Shown here: positions 53,510-62,918 of the stretch, piece by piece | Position numbering within the stretch: the stretch's first letter is position 1 | How the letters are laid out: the number at the start of each line of letters is the position of its first letter | NCBI GenBank assembly: GCA_015482705.2 | Contig: JADMLA020000021.1 | Coordinates: 68,793-132,792, forward strand | Origin: Prosthecochloris sp. | GTDB lineage: Bacteria > Bacteroidota > Chlorobiia > Chlorobiales > Chlorobiaceae | Reading direction: 5' to 3' | Length of the DNA stretch: 64,000 bases | Position numbers and translations under genes: made by a program | Notes under the pieces: generated by a model | The model's input: only the letters and a program-made list of their open reading frames with translations | Told to the model about the DNA's origin: nothing | Databases searched by the model: none

Positions 53510-54796
53510 TTATTGTGCTGATGATATGTTCGAAGATTCGAGTCTTTCAACAATTTGCTGTATCGAGAGAAACTCCTGTTCGGAAGTCGTGAGATTTTTC
53601 AATCCAAACACTTGACGTTGTAGTTCGTCCTGCCCGACAAACAAGGCATACGATGCCCCCATCTTGTTCGCCTCTCTCATCTGGGCCTTCATACTTCTAC
53701 CAGCAAGATCCATTACCGATCTGATCCTTGATTCTCGCAATACATCACAGATACCGACAGCATGAGCAACAAGTTCATGACTCTGCAGCACAACATATAC
53801 CTGGGGTCCCTCCTGTTTGACATGTGTCAGCAACCCTTGCTTTTCCATGGTGATCAAGAGCCTCTCGAGACCAACCGCAAAACCGACGGCCGGAACATCC
53901 GATTTGCAGCCAAGCTGTTTTGCAAGCCCGTCGTACTGCCCGCCCCCACCTATAGCATCTTGTGCTCCCAGCTCGGAGCTTGTCACCTCAAAAGCCGTAT
54001 GGCAATAATAGTCGAGCCCTCTGACCAGCAATGGATCGATGACATAGCTCAACCCCTTCTCATCGAGATAATGCAACACTTTTTCAAACTCCTCAATTGC
54101 CGAAGCACCGAGAAAATCATGCAGCCTCGGTGCATCAGCAATAATAGCCTGTATTTCCGGATTCTTCGAATCCAGGATGCGAAGAGGGTTTTTATCGAGC
54201 CGCTCCCTCGAGTGTTCATCAAGCAAAGCGGAATGCGGTTCGAGATATTCTCTCAATGCCTCGATGTAATGCATACGGTCTTCGACGTCACCGAGAGAGT
54301 TCATCCTAAGCCTGAGTCCGGTCACACCCAAATCGGCAAAAACCTGCATCATCAACCCTATCACTTCTGCCACAGCTTCCGGAGACGACACCCCTATCAA
54401 TTCAGCGCCGAATTGAGAAAATTGGCGCTGGCGACCGGCCTGAGGGCGTTCTTTGCGGAACAACTCGGCAATGTAATATAGCTTGTGAATCGGTGAAGAT
54501 GCGGCAAGGTTACCTTGAATGAAAGCACGCATCACTCCTGCGGTCATTTCAGGCCGCAAGGTGATCGAGCGCCCTTTTTCCTCAGGTCTGAACGTGAACA
54601 TTTCCTTACCCACGATGTCGGTTGCCGCCCCAATACTTCGCTGAAAGAGTTCCGTATACTCAAATACAGGTGTACGAATCTCGTGAAATCCATACAGGCC
54701 TGCAACCCTGTGAATCACCTTCTCAATATGGTTCCATGAAGTAATTTCGTCAGGAAAAACATCTCTTGTACCTTTTACCGCGCGGTATTGCGACAT
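53510..54796 (-). CDS. hisS: Histidyl-tRNA synthetase
   Basis: A 428-residue class II synthetase. It has VKGTRDVFPDE, motif 1 (EIRTPVFEYTELFQRSIG), motif 2 (SITLRPEMTAGVMRAFI), the histidine-specific LVRGLDYYCHTAFEV and motif 3 (AVGFAVGLERLLITM), followed by the anticodon-binding domain (about residues 330-420). Length and order are normal. It is flanked by a PTS IIA-like gene upstream (33-base gap) and the glutaredoxin-like gene downstream. Confidence 0.97.
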   Translation of the reverse strand: MSQYRAVKGTRDVFPDEITSWNHIEKVIHRVAGLYGFHEIRTPVFEYTELFQRSIGAATDIVGKEMFTFRPEEKGRSITLRPEMTAGVMRAFIQGNLAASSPIHKLYYIAELFRKERPQAGRQRQFSQFGAELIGVSSPEAVAEVIGLMMQVFADLGVTGLRLRMNSLGDVEDRMHYIEALREYLEPHSALLDEHSRERLDKNPLRILDSKNPEIQAIIADAPRLHDFLGASAIEEFEKVLHYLDEKGLSYVIDPLLVRGLDYYCHTAFEVTSSELGAQDAIGGGGQYDGLAKQLGCKSDVPAVGFAVGLERLLITMEKQGLLTHVKQEGPQVYVVLQSHELVAHAVGICDVLRESRIRSVMDLAGRSMKAQMREANKMGASYALFVGQDELQRQVFGLKNLTTSEQEFLSIQQIVERLESSNISSAQ

Positions 54797-54829
54797 AGCT
54801 GAACCGTTCTTAACTGTCTGAGTAATTAT

Positions 54830-55300
54830 TTATATTTGCGGAAAATCTTTCTCCTCCTCCCTGAACAGCTCGAGAACTTCGGAAGAACTCGATGCCGCCA
54901 TGAGCTTTTCTCTGACATCGGCCCTTCCGGCCAGGCGTGTAATACGGCCAAGAAGCTTCAAATGCTCAGCGAGCATTTCCTCGGGAGTGGCGAGCAGGAA
55001 AACAACCTGGACAGGCTCATTGTCGATAGAATCGAAATTTATACTGTTTTTCAGCGTTGCAAAAACAAGTATTGGACTCGATACAGCATCGGTTTTCGTA
55101 TGGGGCAATGCAATTTGCTGCCCTATCCCGGTTGACATCTCCATTTCACGTTTCAACACGTCTTCACGCAGCTTTCTTTGATTCTTGACACCGGAGTGTG
55201 TGTTTGCGATCGAAAGCATCTTATCTATAACCTCATCTTTAGTTGCCAACTCGAGATGTAACTCTATGTATTTTTCGGAAAGCAAACTTTCAATCTTCAT
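54830..55300 (-). CDS. PTS IIA (PtsN-like, EIIA-Ntr) domain protein
   Basis: A 156-residue single-domain EIIA of the fructose/Ntr class. The phosphorylatable histidine is His67 in GQQIALPHTKTD, and the VQVVFLLATPEEMLAEHLKLLGRI block follows. No membrane IIB/IIC components are nearby, so a regulatory role, as for PtsN, is more likely than sugar uptake. It lies between cdsA and hisS on the same strand. Confidence 0.88.
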   Translation of the reverse strand: MKIESLLSEKYIELHLELATKDEVIDKMLSIANTHSGVKNQRKLREDVLKREMEMSTGIGQQIALPHTKTDAVSSPILVFATLKNSINFDSIDNEPVQVVFLLATPEEMLAEHLKLLGRITRLAGRADVREKLMAASSSSEVLELFREEEKDFPQI

Positions 55301-55394
55301 TATGACAACCTACTTGACGTTTTTCCCATTCAAAGCCGGATGATGCTGCTGACAGCAGCAAAACAAAAAGAATTTTTAATATAAAAAACATTCC

Positions 55395-56234
55395 TTACAG
55401 TCCACTCAGGGACCTCGCGAAAAACAAATAGAGATACAGCAGGGGTGAAATAAACATGATAGTGTCGAAACGATCAAGAATCCCTCCATGTCCGGGAATT
55501 AACGAAGAAGAGTCCTTGACGTCTGCATCACGTTTGAACATCGACTCGATCAGGTCCCCAAGAGGGCTCAGTAAGCCAATGAAAAGACCGGTAACAAGCG
55601 CAAAAACCGTATGGAGAGCGGAATCAAAATAAGCAACGACAGCCGATCCTAAAACACTACCTGCACACCCTGCAAAGAAACCCTCCCATGTTTTATGCGG
55701 ACTCAGCCGTTCGAAAAATTTTCGTTTGAAAAACCTTCCTCCCAAACGGCTTCCCCCGAAGTATGCCATTATATCTGCGGACCAGATACAGATTAACAGC
55801 AGGAGAACATAGGAAAAACCAGACGATTCGAAATTTCTGATCAGTATCAACGATCCGAATGCAATGTTCACATAGAGTAATGCCGTCATTGACGAACCGA
55901 TATTGACTATTCGCGACCCTGCCGTTCTGAACAGCTCCATCACAAGAAATACCATCAGGATGACCAGAAAAAGCAACCATGGTTCAACAACCTGCACAAA
56001 AAAATTCAATTGCAGGGCAAGCGAAAAAAACAAAAACCAAGGCAGTGCCGGCGGAAAAGCTTTTGCAGAAAGAAGCCGGTAAAATTCATACATGGCAAGC
56101 AGTGCCACCAGAAGAATCAAAGAAAAGAAATACGCTCCACCCATCCAGGTAAACCACACAATCACCGGAATCCCTACCAAAGCGACTGCGACTCTTTTCA
56201 GCAAATTTGAACTACCTGTTTCAGCCATAGCCAT
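55395..56234 (-). CDS. cdsA: Phosphatidate cytidylyltransferase
   Basis: A 279-residue membrane enzyme with about eight hydrophobic helices and the C-terminal CdsA signature SMFKRDADVKDSSSLIPGHG followed by GILDRFD. The SPHKTWEGFFAGCAGS block is also typical. It makes CDP-diacylglycerol from phosphatidate and CTP for phospholipid synthesis. The ATG at 56234 is used; a TTG farther upstream or the ATG at 56228 are other options, and no clear ribosome-binding site helps. Confidence 0.94.
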   Translation of the reverse strand: MAMAETGSSNLLKRVAVALVGIPVIVWFTWMGGAYFFSLILLVALLAMYEFYRLLSAKAFPPALPWFLFFSLALQLNFFVQVVEPWLLFLVILMVFLVMELFRTAGSRIVNIGSSMTALLYVNIAFGSLILIRNFESSGFSYVLLLLICIWSADIMAYFGGSRLGGRFFKRKFFERLSPHKTWEGFFAGCAGSVLGSAVVAYFDSALHTVFALVTGLFIGLLSPLGDLIESMFKRDADVKDSSSLIPGHGGILDRFDTIMFISPLLYLYLFFARSLSGL

Positions 56235-56560
56235 CAACTTTTTTTGCAAAAGCAATCGTTCACGATACAAATTCAGAGATTACCTTCGCATCTCTTCATC
56301 CCCCAAGGCATCCCTGAGAAACCCGTGCCACACGTTCATGAGAACCCGTTCTCGACCTCCGGTTCTCCTTTTTCGGAGTTCACCGTCATGACCACTATCG
56401 GCATCGATCATTCACAGTGGCGGCCTGTTTACAAAAAGCCAATGTCATGTATCTTCCGATCGCTCGTCACTCGTATTTCTTCACAGTCACCCCTGTCTCC
56501 TTTGTAACGGGCAATGAATACTACAAAAAAACCCCTACAATCAACAGAAGAAACCCAACC
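56235..56560. other. Intergenic region between the CAAX protease gene and cdsA, with two tiny frames
   Basis: About 325 bases without an accepted gene. On the minus strand two tiny ATG frames overlap by ATGA: 56404-56336 (22 residues, ends in ENGFS) and 56339-56280 (19 residues, MNVWHGFLRDALGDEEMRR). They may be leader peptides, remnants of one frameshifted small gene, or chance. No hairpin terminator or strong promoter was identified. Confidence 0.3.
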
Positions 56561-57493
56561 TCAACGACGCACCACAACAAAACGCCGGCTGAAACTCCTC
56601 ATGACAAGAGCAAACAGCAGCAAGGAAAGCGCTACGAAAAGTATAACCCATCCAATCGTTTCAGACATGATCAGCGACTCACCTGTAACATCGGGATTTT
56701 CTCGTTGTAGCTGCAATATGACAAGCGATAAAAAATTGTTGCAGAAATGAACCGCAATGGGTACGACAAGACTTTGTGTTTTGTAGTATACATAGCCGAT
56801 GAACCAGCCCATAACCGTCAAAGGAAGCAGATTGGCAGGGCTCATATGAAACAACCCGAACACGAAACCCGTCAGCAAAATGCCCCCTGTCGGGGAAAGT
56901 GAATCCATATAGTTTTTCTGAACGTATCCTCTAAAGAACATTTCCTCACACAAGGACGGAATCACGGCGACGACAAAAACAACCGCAAGGAATTCACCGA
57001 ACGAATCCGCACCGGCAAGAAACATCAAAAACCGCTGGAGTCGCTCCTGATTGTCAAGGATACTCTCACCGAATTCCCCCAGATAGGAAAGAAAATACCC
57101 TGTGCCCTCGACCAAAACGTAAATGAAAGGCTGAAGCAGCAAGACACCTGTAACGGCAAGCAGAACTGCTGACATCGATACCCGATGCCCATAACCGAGA
57201 AACTCGAGGTTTTTTTTTGAAAACAGCCTTTTCTCCCCGGTTTGCAGCCCGACCAGAAACAAAACGGGCAAACAAAGCAGCAACACCTGGCCAATAACCT
57301 GCACCATTCGAATACCTGCAAGGTCCTGCCGGTTAAAATCCGCCCAGTCCGCCCCGGCTCCCGTAACAGGCAGCACAAAGGACATCATTATCCCCCCCAA
57401 CAAAGGGTACAGGACAAGAACAACCAGCAAAACAAGACTGGTCCAGTAAAAAACAAGGTTTTTCTTTTTCAGGGAATGATATATATCATTCAT
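56561..57493 (-). CDS. CPBP-family intramembrane metalloprotease
   Basis: A 310-residue protein with about eight hydrophobic helices. The CAAX protease/bacteriocin-processing (ABI) motifs are visible: SLCEEMFFRGYV (EExxxR), FGLFHMSP and VAVH-like PIAVHFCNN, giving the two Glu and two His/Asn metal and catalytic positions. Natural substrate unknown; relatives process membrane peptides or give self-immunity to bacteriocins, but no bacteriocin gene is adjacent. It ends with a basic tail. Confidence 0.9.
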   Translation of the reverse strand: MNDIYHSLKKKNLVFYWTSLVLLVVLVLYPLLGGIMMSFVLPVTGAGADWADFNRQDLAGIRMVQVIGQVLLLCLPVLFLVGLQTGEKRLFSKKNLEFLGYGHRVSMSAVLLAVTGVLLLQPFIYVLVEGTGYFLSYLGEFGESILDNQERLQRFLMFLAGADSFGEFLAVVFVVAVIPSLCEEMFFRGYVQKNYMDSLSPTGGILLTGFVFGLFHMSPANLLPLTVMGWFIGYVYYKTQSLVVPIAVHFCNNFLSLVILQLQRENPDVTGESLIMSETIGWVILFVALSLLLFALVMRSFSRRFVVVRR

Positions 57494-57604
57494 TGCATCT
57501 TATTTGTTTTACGATCAAAATCTCACTCCCGATATCATTCAGGGTGAAAATATGAAAATCGTACCAATTGGAATTTCTCAACGCCTTTTTTCCACCGAAT
57601 CATC

Positions 57605-58690
57605 ATGAATATTGTATTCATCAATTCAGCAAGAACCTGGGGTGGCACTGAAAAATGGGTACGAATGGCTGCAGAGTCCCTTTCCGTTTCACACAAGGTC
57701 AGGCTTGTTTACCGAAAAGCTGTTGTCGGAGATACAATCACCGTTCACAACTATCGTCTCCCGTGCGTCAGCCATATCGATCTTTACTCGCTAGTAAAAC
57801 TCGTCGGGATTATAAAAAGGGAAAAAATAGACATCCTTATCCCTACCAAACGCAAGGATTACGTCCTTGCAGGGCTTGCCGCCCGAATCTGCGGCATCAC
57901 CAACATACTCCGCCTCGGTATCGTCCGCGAGCTGAGAATACCGATCGTTCATAAACTCATCTACAGCACAATGGCTGACGGCATTATCGTCAATGCGGAG
58001 AAAATACAACAGTCTCTCTTGAAATCAAGGTTCATGCAGCAAACAAATATCAAGGTTATCTATAATGGACTGGATACGGATAGAATCGACCGACAGAGCC
58101 TCCGGACAACTGAAAAACAATATCCGTTCACCATCGCCGCGATCGGCACGCTGACACCTCGAAAAGGGTTTGATTTTTTAATACGAAGTTTTAGCCTTTT
58201 TTTAAAACGTTTTCCTGATGCAGCCGCCGGCCTTGTGATCATAGGCGATGGTCCACACAAAGAAGAGCTCACGGCACTTGCCGAAACGCTTAACATAAAA
58301 GACAGAGTCACATTCACCGGCTTTCTTCACAATCCTTACCCTTATCTTGCAGCAAGCGATGTTTTTGCCATGACCTCAACCAATGAAGGCATTTCCAATG
58401 CCTTGCTGGAGGCAATGTACCTTGAAACCGCTCCTATCAGCACTTGTGCAGGAGGCTCGGAAGAGGTGATCGTTGACGGAAAAAACGGCCTTTTGATAGA
58501 ATATGGAGATGAGACGATGCTTGCGGAGGCCTTAGAAAAACTATACCTCGATAAAACAGTTTTGCAACGTATGGCCCATAATGCAAAGAAAAGTGTCACC
58601 GCCAAGTTTTCAAGCAAAAAAATGAGAAAAGAACTGGAAAATTACCTGTCCAGGTTCTGTGAGGAAAAATACTCAGGATCAGTAGAATAG
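57605..58690 (+). CDS. GT4-family glycosyltransferase
   Basis: A 361-residue GT-B enzyme. N-terminal NSARTWGGTEKWVRMAAESL holds the acceptor-side Gly-rich loop; the C-terminal half has IGTLTPRKGFDFLI, IGDGPHKEELTALAE and the donor E-x7-E motif in TNEGISNALLEAMYLE. It likely adds a sugar to a lipid-linked or LPS-core glycan at the inner face of the membrane. Donor and acceptor are unknown. It is the first gene of the surface-glycan cluster and close in sequence to the GT4 gene at 59.5 kb. Confidence 0.9.
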   Translation: MNIVFINSARTWGGTEKWVRMAAESLSVSHKVRLVYRKAVVGDTITVHNYRLPCVSHIDLYSLVKLVGIIKREKIDILIPTKRKDYVLAGLAARICGITNILRLGIVRELRIPIVHKLIYSTMADGIIVNAEKIQQSLLKSRFMQQTNIKVIYNGLDTDRIDRQSLRTTEKQYPFTIAAIGTLTPRKGFDFLIRSFSLFLKRFPDAAAGLVIIGDGPHKEELTALAETLNIKDRVTFTGFLHNPYPYLAASDVFAMTSTNEGISNALLEAMYLETAPISTCAGGSEEVIVDGKNGLLIEYGDETMLAEALEKLYLDKTVLQRMAHNAKKSVTAKFSSKKMRKELENYLSRFCEEKYSGSVE

Positions 58691-58706
58691 ATGGTTGTCC
58701 AAGGCG

Positions 58707-59333
58707 TCACGTACGAGCTTCACTCAAAGCTTTAAACCGTTTATAAATATGAGGTTTATCCCTATTCCACCCCATCAGTCGCTGCTCGAACTTAAACCAT
58801 TTTCTTCGTATAACCCTTTTAGCATGTACATGAACATAGTTCGCCGAAGGAAAAAACTGATTGTTCCCGATACCATCTATAAATATTACCTTGCCGCTAT
58901 GTGGAGTGATACGCTGATAAATCATGTTGTGATGTTCAACAAGCGTTGTCATGATGCCATGAGAAACCATAAATCTTTTCAGCTCCAACATTCCCTTGAA
59001 AACATCGTCTAAAATCTCGTCATTTCGACAAGTTTTCAAATAAAACCTGACGTCTTTCGAAATTTCGCCATTATAATCACTGGCAAGGCTGAACACGTAA
59101 CCTTTTCCCTCGTTCGTATTCACTTCACCGTAGTATGGTGCGATCAAATCAAAACGAATCCCTTTTCGGGCGTATCGCTGGTAATACTTCAACTCCTTGG
59201 GTGTAATTTTTCGTTTCTCGTTCAGATCAATTTTGATACATTTGCTTGCATCCTCGGGATGGCGGTAACAAATACGCTTCGAACCCTTTCCTAGAAACAA
59301 TGATTCATCCACAACCAAAGCCTCGCTACCCAT
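58707..59333 (-). CDS. yrbL: YrbL-family protein (protein-kinase-like fold)
   Basis: A 208-residue protein of the YrbL/PhoP-regulated family. It has a kinase-like N-lobe: Gly-rich loop GKGSKRICYRH (residues 15-25) and a beta-3 lysine in CIKID (Lys34), the family block ELKYYQRY, a catalytic-loop equivalent SHGIMTTLVEHHN in which the usual HRD aspartate is absent but Asn136 is kept, and a DFG-like IDGIG (Asp153). It may be a sugar or lipid-A/core kinase like WaaP/KdkA, or a degenerate one. It is inverted between two paralogous glycosyltransferase genes. Confidence 0.82.
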   Translation of the reverse strand: MGSEALVVDESLFLGKGSKRICYRHPEDASKCIKIDLNEKRKITPKELKYYQRYARKGIRFDLIAPYYGEVNTNEGKGYVFSLASDYNGEISKDVRFYLKTCRNDEILDDVFKGMLELKRFMVSHGIMTTLVEHHNMIYQRITPHSGKVIFIDGIGNNQFFPSANYVHVHAKRVIRRKWFKFEQRLMGWNRDKPHIYKRFKALSEART

Positions 59334-59492
59334 AAGAACCTGTATATTGTTTTTTTTCCGCTGTATTACCTTACTTCACTTTTAACCAAATTGTAACAAA
59401 AAAACAAAAAAGTCTTTTCTTTCAAAACAGGCTAAAACCATATATCCAGTATTCAGAAAAACCAGCAACATGACGCAATGCAAGCAAATCCT

Positions 59493-60575
59493 ATGAACTT
59501 TCTTTTTCTGAACTCAGCCCGAAAATGGGGAGGAAACGAAAAATGGGTATACCTGTCTGCCGATGCCTTGAACAAGGATAACAACACATTTCTTGCGTAC
59601 AGTCACAATGCGGTCGGCGAACGTTTTTCCATACCTAAAATACATCTGCCGTTCCGTCATGAAGCCGACCTTCAAACCATTGTAAAACTGGTCTCGTTCG
59701 TACGAAAAAAAAATATCGATGTACTCATTCCGTCCAAACGCAAAGACTATGTTATAGCCGGAATTGTTAGCCGCATCTGTAGGTGCCTCAATGTTCTTCG
59801 TCTCGGTATAGTCAGAGACCTGAAAAACAGCCCTATACAATCCTTTATTTTCAACAAACTTGCAGATGGCGTTATCGTCAATGCAGAACCAATCAAAAAT
59901 AAACTGCTTGAATCGGGGTTCAGTGATCCTGAAAAAGTACGAGTGATCTACAACGGTCTGGATGGAGATACAATCAATGCCCGTGCAAAGGAACACAATA
60001 TCGAACAACCATTTACCTTCACCGTTACATCGATGGGCGAACTAAGTTCCAGAAAGGGTTTCGATATGCTCATCAAAGGGTTTGCACGGTTTGTCAACCA
60101 GAAAAAAATCCGTGATGCCGGTCTGATTATCATCGGTGACGGCTCGCTGAAAAACGAGCTGCAAAAACTTGCAACATCGCTGAATGTAGACCGTTACATT
60201 CTTTTCAAAGGTTTTTTGCAAAATCCCTACCCATATCTGGCAACGAGCCATGTGTTCGCGATGACCTCCCGAAACGAAGGCATTTCGAACGCTTTGCTCG
60301 AAGCTGCATTACTGGGCAACGCGATCATAACCACAACATCAGGTGGCGGAATACGGTCCGTCATAAAGGAACGTGAAAATGGATTTCTTTTGGAATATGG
60401 TGATGAAGAAAAGCTGGCTACACTGTTCGATGAACTGTATACCAATCCGGCGTTGACCAAACAAATTGCCGGCAGAGGCACAAACACGGTAAAACAGATG
60501 TTCTCGATGGAACGCATGTCGCGAGAAATCCTGGCATTTTGTGAAGAACTGCAAAAACTGCAACATCCGGTATGA
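59493..60575 (+). CDS. GT4-family glycosyltransferase (paralogue of the 57.6 kb gene)
   Basis: A 360-residue GT-B enzyme very like the one at 57.6 kb: NSARKWGGNEKWVYLSADAL, IPSKRKDYVIAGIVSRICR, RLGIVRDLKN, ADGVIVNAEPIK, RVIYNGLDGDTI, MGELSSRKGFDMLI and the donor motif in NEGISNALLEAALLG. The ATG at 59493 is chosen because it aligns with the start of the paralogue; an ATG at 59478 adds five residues. The next glycosyltransferase overlaps its stop by 4 bases, so the run to 62706 is one operon. Confidence 0.9.
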   Translation: MNFLFLNSARKWGGNEKWVYLSADALNKDNNTFLAYSHNAVGERFSIPKIHLPFRHEADLQTIVKLVSFVRKKNIDVLIPSKRKDYVIAGIVSRICRCLNVLRLGIVRDLKNSPIQSFIFNKLADGVIVNAEPIKNKLLESGFSDPEKVRVIYNGLDGDTINARAKEHNIEQPFTFTVTSMGELSSRKGFDMLIKGFARFVNQKKIRDAGLIIIGDGSLKNELQKLATSLNVDRYILFKGFLQNPYPYLATSHVFAMTSRNEGISNALLEAALLGNAIITTTSGGGIRSVIKERENGFLLEYGDEEKLATLFDELYTNPALTKQIAGRGTNTVKQMFSMERMSREILAFCEELQKLQHPV

Positions 60576-61660
60576 ACATCCTCTTCATTAATTCAATTGG
60601 AGAAAAAAAGTTCGGTGGCGGTGAGAAGTGGATGATCAATGCTGCCAAAGGTCTGACGACAAAAGGCCATAATGTGGTTCTGGCAAGCAAAAAGGACTCT
60701 CGTATTCTCCATTACGCCGAAAAGCAAGGGGTGAAAACACACGTTGTCGAAATCCATTCAGATATCAGTCCCGTTAAGACCTTTCTGATCGCTCACTGGC
60801 TCAAAGAACAACAGATGGACATTCTCATCTGCAACCTCAACAAAGACGTCAGGGTCGCTGGGTTAGCCGCAAGAATCGCCGGAACACCGGTGGTTCTTGC
60901 CCGACATGGTATGCTTTTGTGCAGCAGAAAATGGAAACACAAAATCACACTGACCAAACTCACCGACGGCATCATCACCAACAGCAATACCATTCAGAAA
61001 ACGTATGCCGGATATGGCTGGTTTCCTGCAGATTTCGTCAAGGTCATCTACAACGGCATCGTCATTCCGGCACATGTCGAACAGGTTGACTTCCAGGCCC
61101 GTTTTCCGGGTAAGAAAATCATTTACAGCGCCGGCCGGCTTTCGGAACAAAAAGGGTTCAACTATCTGATCGAAGCCGCACAAATTCTCCGGAAAAAGCG
61201 CAACGATCTCGTATTTCTTGTTTCCGGTGAAGGAAAGCTCGCCTCCATACTCCAGAAGCAGGTTGATAACGCCGGTTTGCATGAATCTTTCGTTTTTGAA
61301 GGCTTTACAGATGATATTTTTCCATACCTGAAAGGATGCGATCTTTTCGTCCTGGCATCACTTTTTGAAGGAATGCCAAATGTAGTCATGGAATCGATGG
61401 CCATGGCGAAACCGGTTGTCGCCACCGACGTCAACGGTGCAAGAGAACTCATGCAAGATGGCAATACAGGCTTTATCGTACCCCCGGCCGATCCGAACGC
61501 ACTGGCAAATGCAATCGGATCACTCATCGACAATCCCGAAAAGCTCAGCGCATTCGGTAATGCAGGCAAAGAAAGGGTAACGCAACACTTTACCATGCAG
61601 CATATGACCGATACCCTCGAAGCTCATCTGCGGTCAAAACTGGAGGCTTCGAAACGATGA
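60572..61660 (+). CDS. GT4-family glycosyltransferase
   Basis: A 362-residue GT-B enzyme of the same general family but more distant: FINSIGEKKFGGGEKWMINA, then the donor half with SAGRLSEQKGFNYLIEAAQI, VSGEGKLASILQKQVD, and FEGMPNVVMESMAMAKPVVA containing the E-x7-E motif. Substrates are unknown. It overlaps the genes on both sides by 4 bases (ATGA), the tightest coupling in the cluster. Confidence 0.9.
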   Translation: MNILFINSIGEKKFGGGEKWMINAAKGLTTKGHNVVLASKKDSRILHYAEKQGVKTHVVEIHSDISPVKTFLIAHWLKEQQMDILICNLNKDVRVAGLAARIAGTPVVLARHGMLLCSRKWKHKITLTKLTDGIITNSNTIQKTYAGYGWFPADFVKVIYNGIVIPAHVEQVDFQARFPGKKIIYSAGRLSEQKGFNYLIEAAQILRKKRNDLVFLVSGEGKLASILQKQVDNAGLHESFVFEGFTDDIFPYLKGCDLFVLASLFEGMPNVVMESMAMAKPVVATDVNGARELMQDGNTGFIVPPADPNALANAIGSLIDNPEKLSAFGNAGKERVTQHFTMQHMTDTLEAHLRSKLEASKR

Positions 61661-62706
61661 ACCAGAAAAAAAAATGGAAAAAGAAACGTCTTTTCCGCCA
61701 GGTTCTCGCAAGAATCCTTCAGAAAATTGTCAAACGTCCACTTGTATCTGAACCGTACACAGGACCACTCGAAACCATTGCCATTCTTACGCAGGAAAAG
61801 TACGGTGACGCTATATTGCTCACCCCTCTTTTGAAAAACCTTAAAAACGAATTTCCCGATACAGAAATACATCTGGTTACATTCAATAAAACAATCACCG
61901 AATTTTTCAGCACCGACTCCAACGTCACGGCAATCCATCATGCAAAAGGGAACCTGATTTCATATTTCAAAGGGGTTTTCAGTCAAAAGTTCGATATGCT
62001 CTTCAACACCAAAGATCACCCCTCGACCACATTTCTCATCCACTCCCTGCTTATCAGAGCACATCGCAAAGCGGGCATAGACAATGATTTTCACAAAGGC
62101 TTTTACGACTACCTCATAACCGTTGATTACCACAGTCCCATCCCTCTGAAAAACTGCGGTTTAATGACTATTCTCGGCAAACCGGTTTCTGCGGAATCAT
62201 GCCGTCCGTATATACCGCCAAAACCGGTTTCAGAAAAGATCACACAGTTTCTTGAAACATCCGGTCTCGACGGAACTATAGGAATCAACATAAGTGCAGG
62301 ATGGCCTACCCGGTACTGGACCGAGGATAAGTGGAAAACGGTCATCGATACCTTTACAGAACAAAAGTTCGTTGTTCTCAGCGCCCCAGCCGATCTCGAG
62401 ACAAAAAGAAGACTCGAAAGTGCATGTCCGGCAATTCTTGCCTCTCCCCCAACGCTGAACCTTTACGAAACCGGAATGATTATCGATAAGCTTCGTTTGC
62501 TCGTCACTCCTGACACATCTCTTGTACATGTAGCATCATGTCAAAAAACTCCGGTGGTAGGTCTTTACGTTAAAGCTTTGCAGCATCGGACACGCTTCAA
62601 ACCGTTCCTGATTGATTTCCTGCAAGTGGTCTCACCCACAGAATATGTAAGGGATATTACATCTGAAGCCGTCATCAGTGCCATCAATGAACTGTTGCGG
62701 CGTTAA
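61657..62706 (+). CDS. GT9-family heptosyltransferase-like enzyme
   Basis: A 349-residue GT-B enzyme of family 9. It has a basic N-terminus (KKKWKKKRLFRQ), the acceptor-side LTQEKYGDAILLTPLLKNLK, a SAGWPTRYWTEDKWKTVID segment and the donor-site TPDTSLVHVASCQKTPVVGLY, which corresponds to the TPDTGPMHLA-type motif of WaaC/WaaF/RfaQ. It probably adds heptose or a related sugar to an LPS-type core. It is the last gene of the overlapping run starting at 59493. Confidence 0.9.
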   Translation: MNQKKKWKKKRLFRQVLARILQKIVKRPLVSEPYTGPLETIAILTQEKYGDAILLTPLLKNLKNEFPDTEIHLVTFNKTITEFFSTDSNVTAIHHAKGNLISYFKGVFSQKFDMLFNTKDHPSTTFLIHSLLIRAHRKAGIDNDFHKGFYDYLITVDYHSPIPLKNCGLMTILGKPVSAESCRPYIPPKPVSEKITQFLETSGLDGTIGINISAGWPTRYWTEDKWKTVIDTFTEQKFVVLSAPADLETKRRLESACPAILASPPTLNLYETGMIIDKLRLLVTPDTSLVHVASCQKTPVVGLYVKALQHRTRFKPFLIDFLQVVSPTEYVRDITSEAVISAINELLRR

Positions 62707-62918
62707 ATCGCGGCGCTTTCAACAACAATCATTTTTACGTAAATATCAGTGTACCATGACAATGAAAGGATTGAACAAGCGGGAGACGTTCACAACGATG
62801 AAAACACATATATAAGCCTTCCACTGCTTGAATTCTTCGGAAACTGTCAATGAACTTTACCAAAGTTCTAACCGAACAAACAGCCAATAGTATCCGATTA
62901 ACGATGTAAAAGTAAAAA

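Noticed and set aside
53762..54481. A 239-codon plus-strand frame opposite hisS
   Set aside because: Antisense to all class II synthetase motifs of hisS; no own ribosome-binding site or domain.
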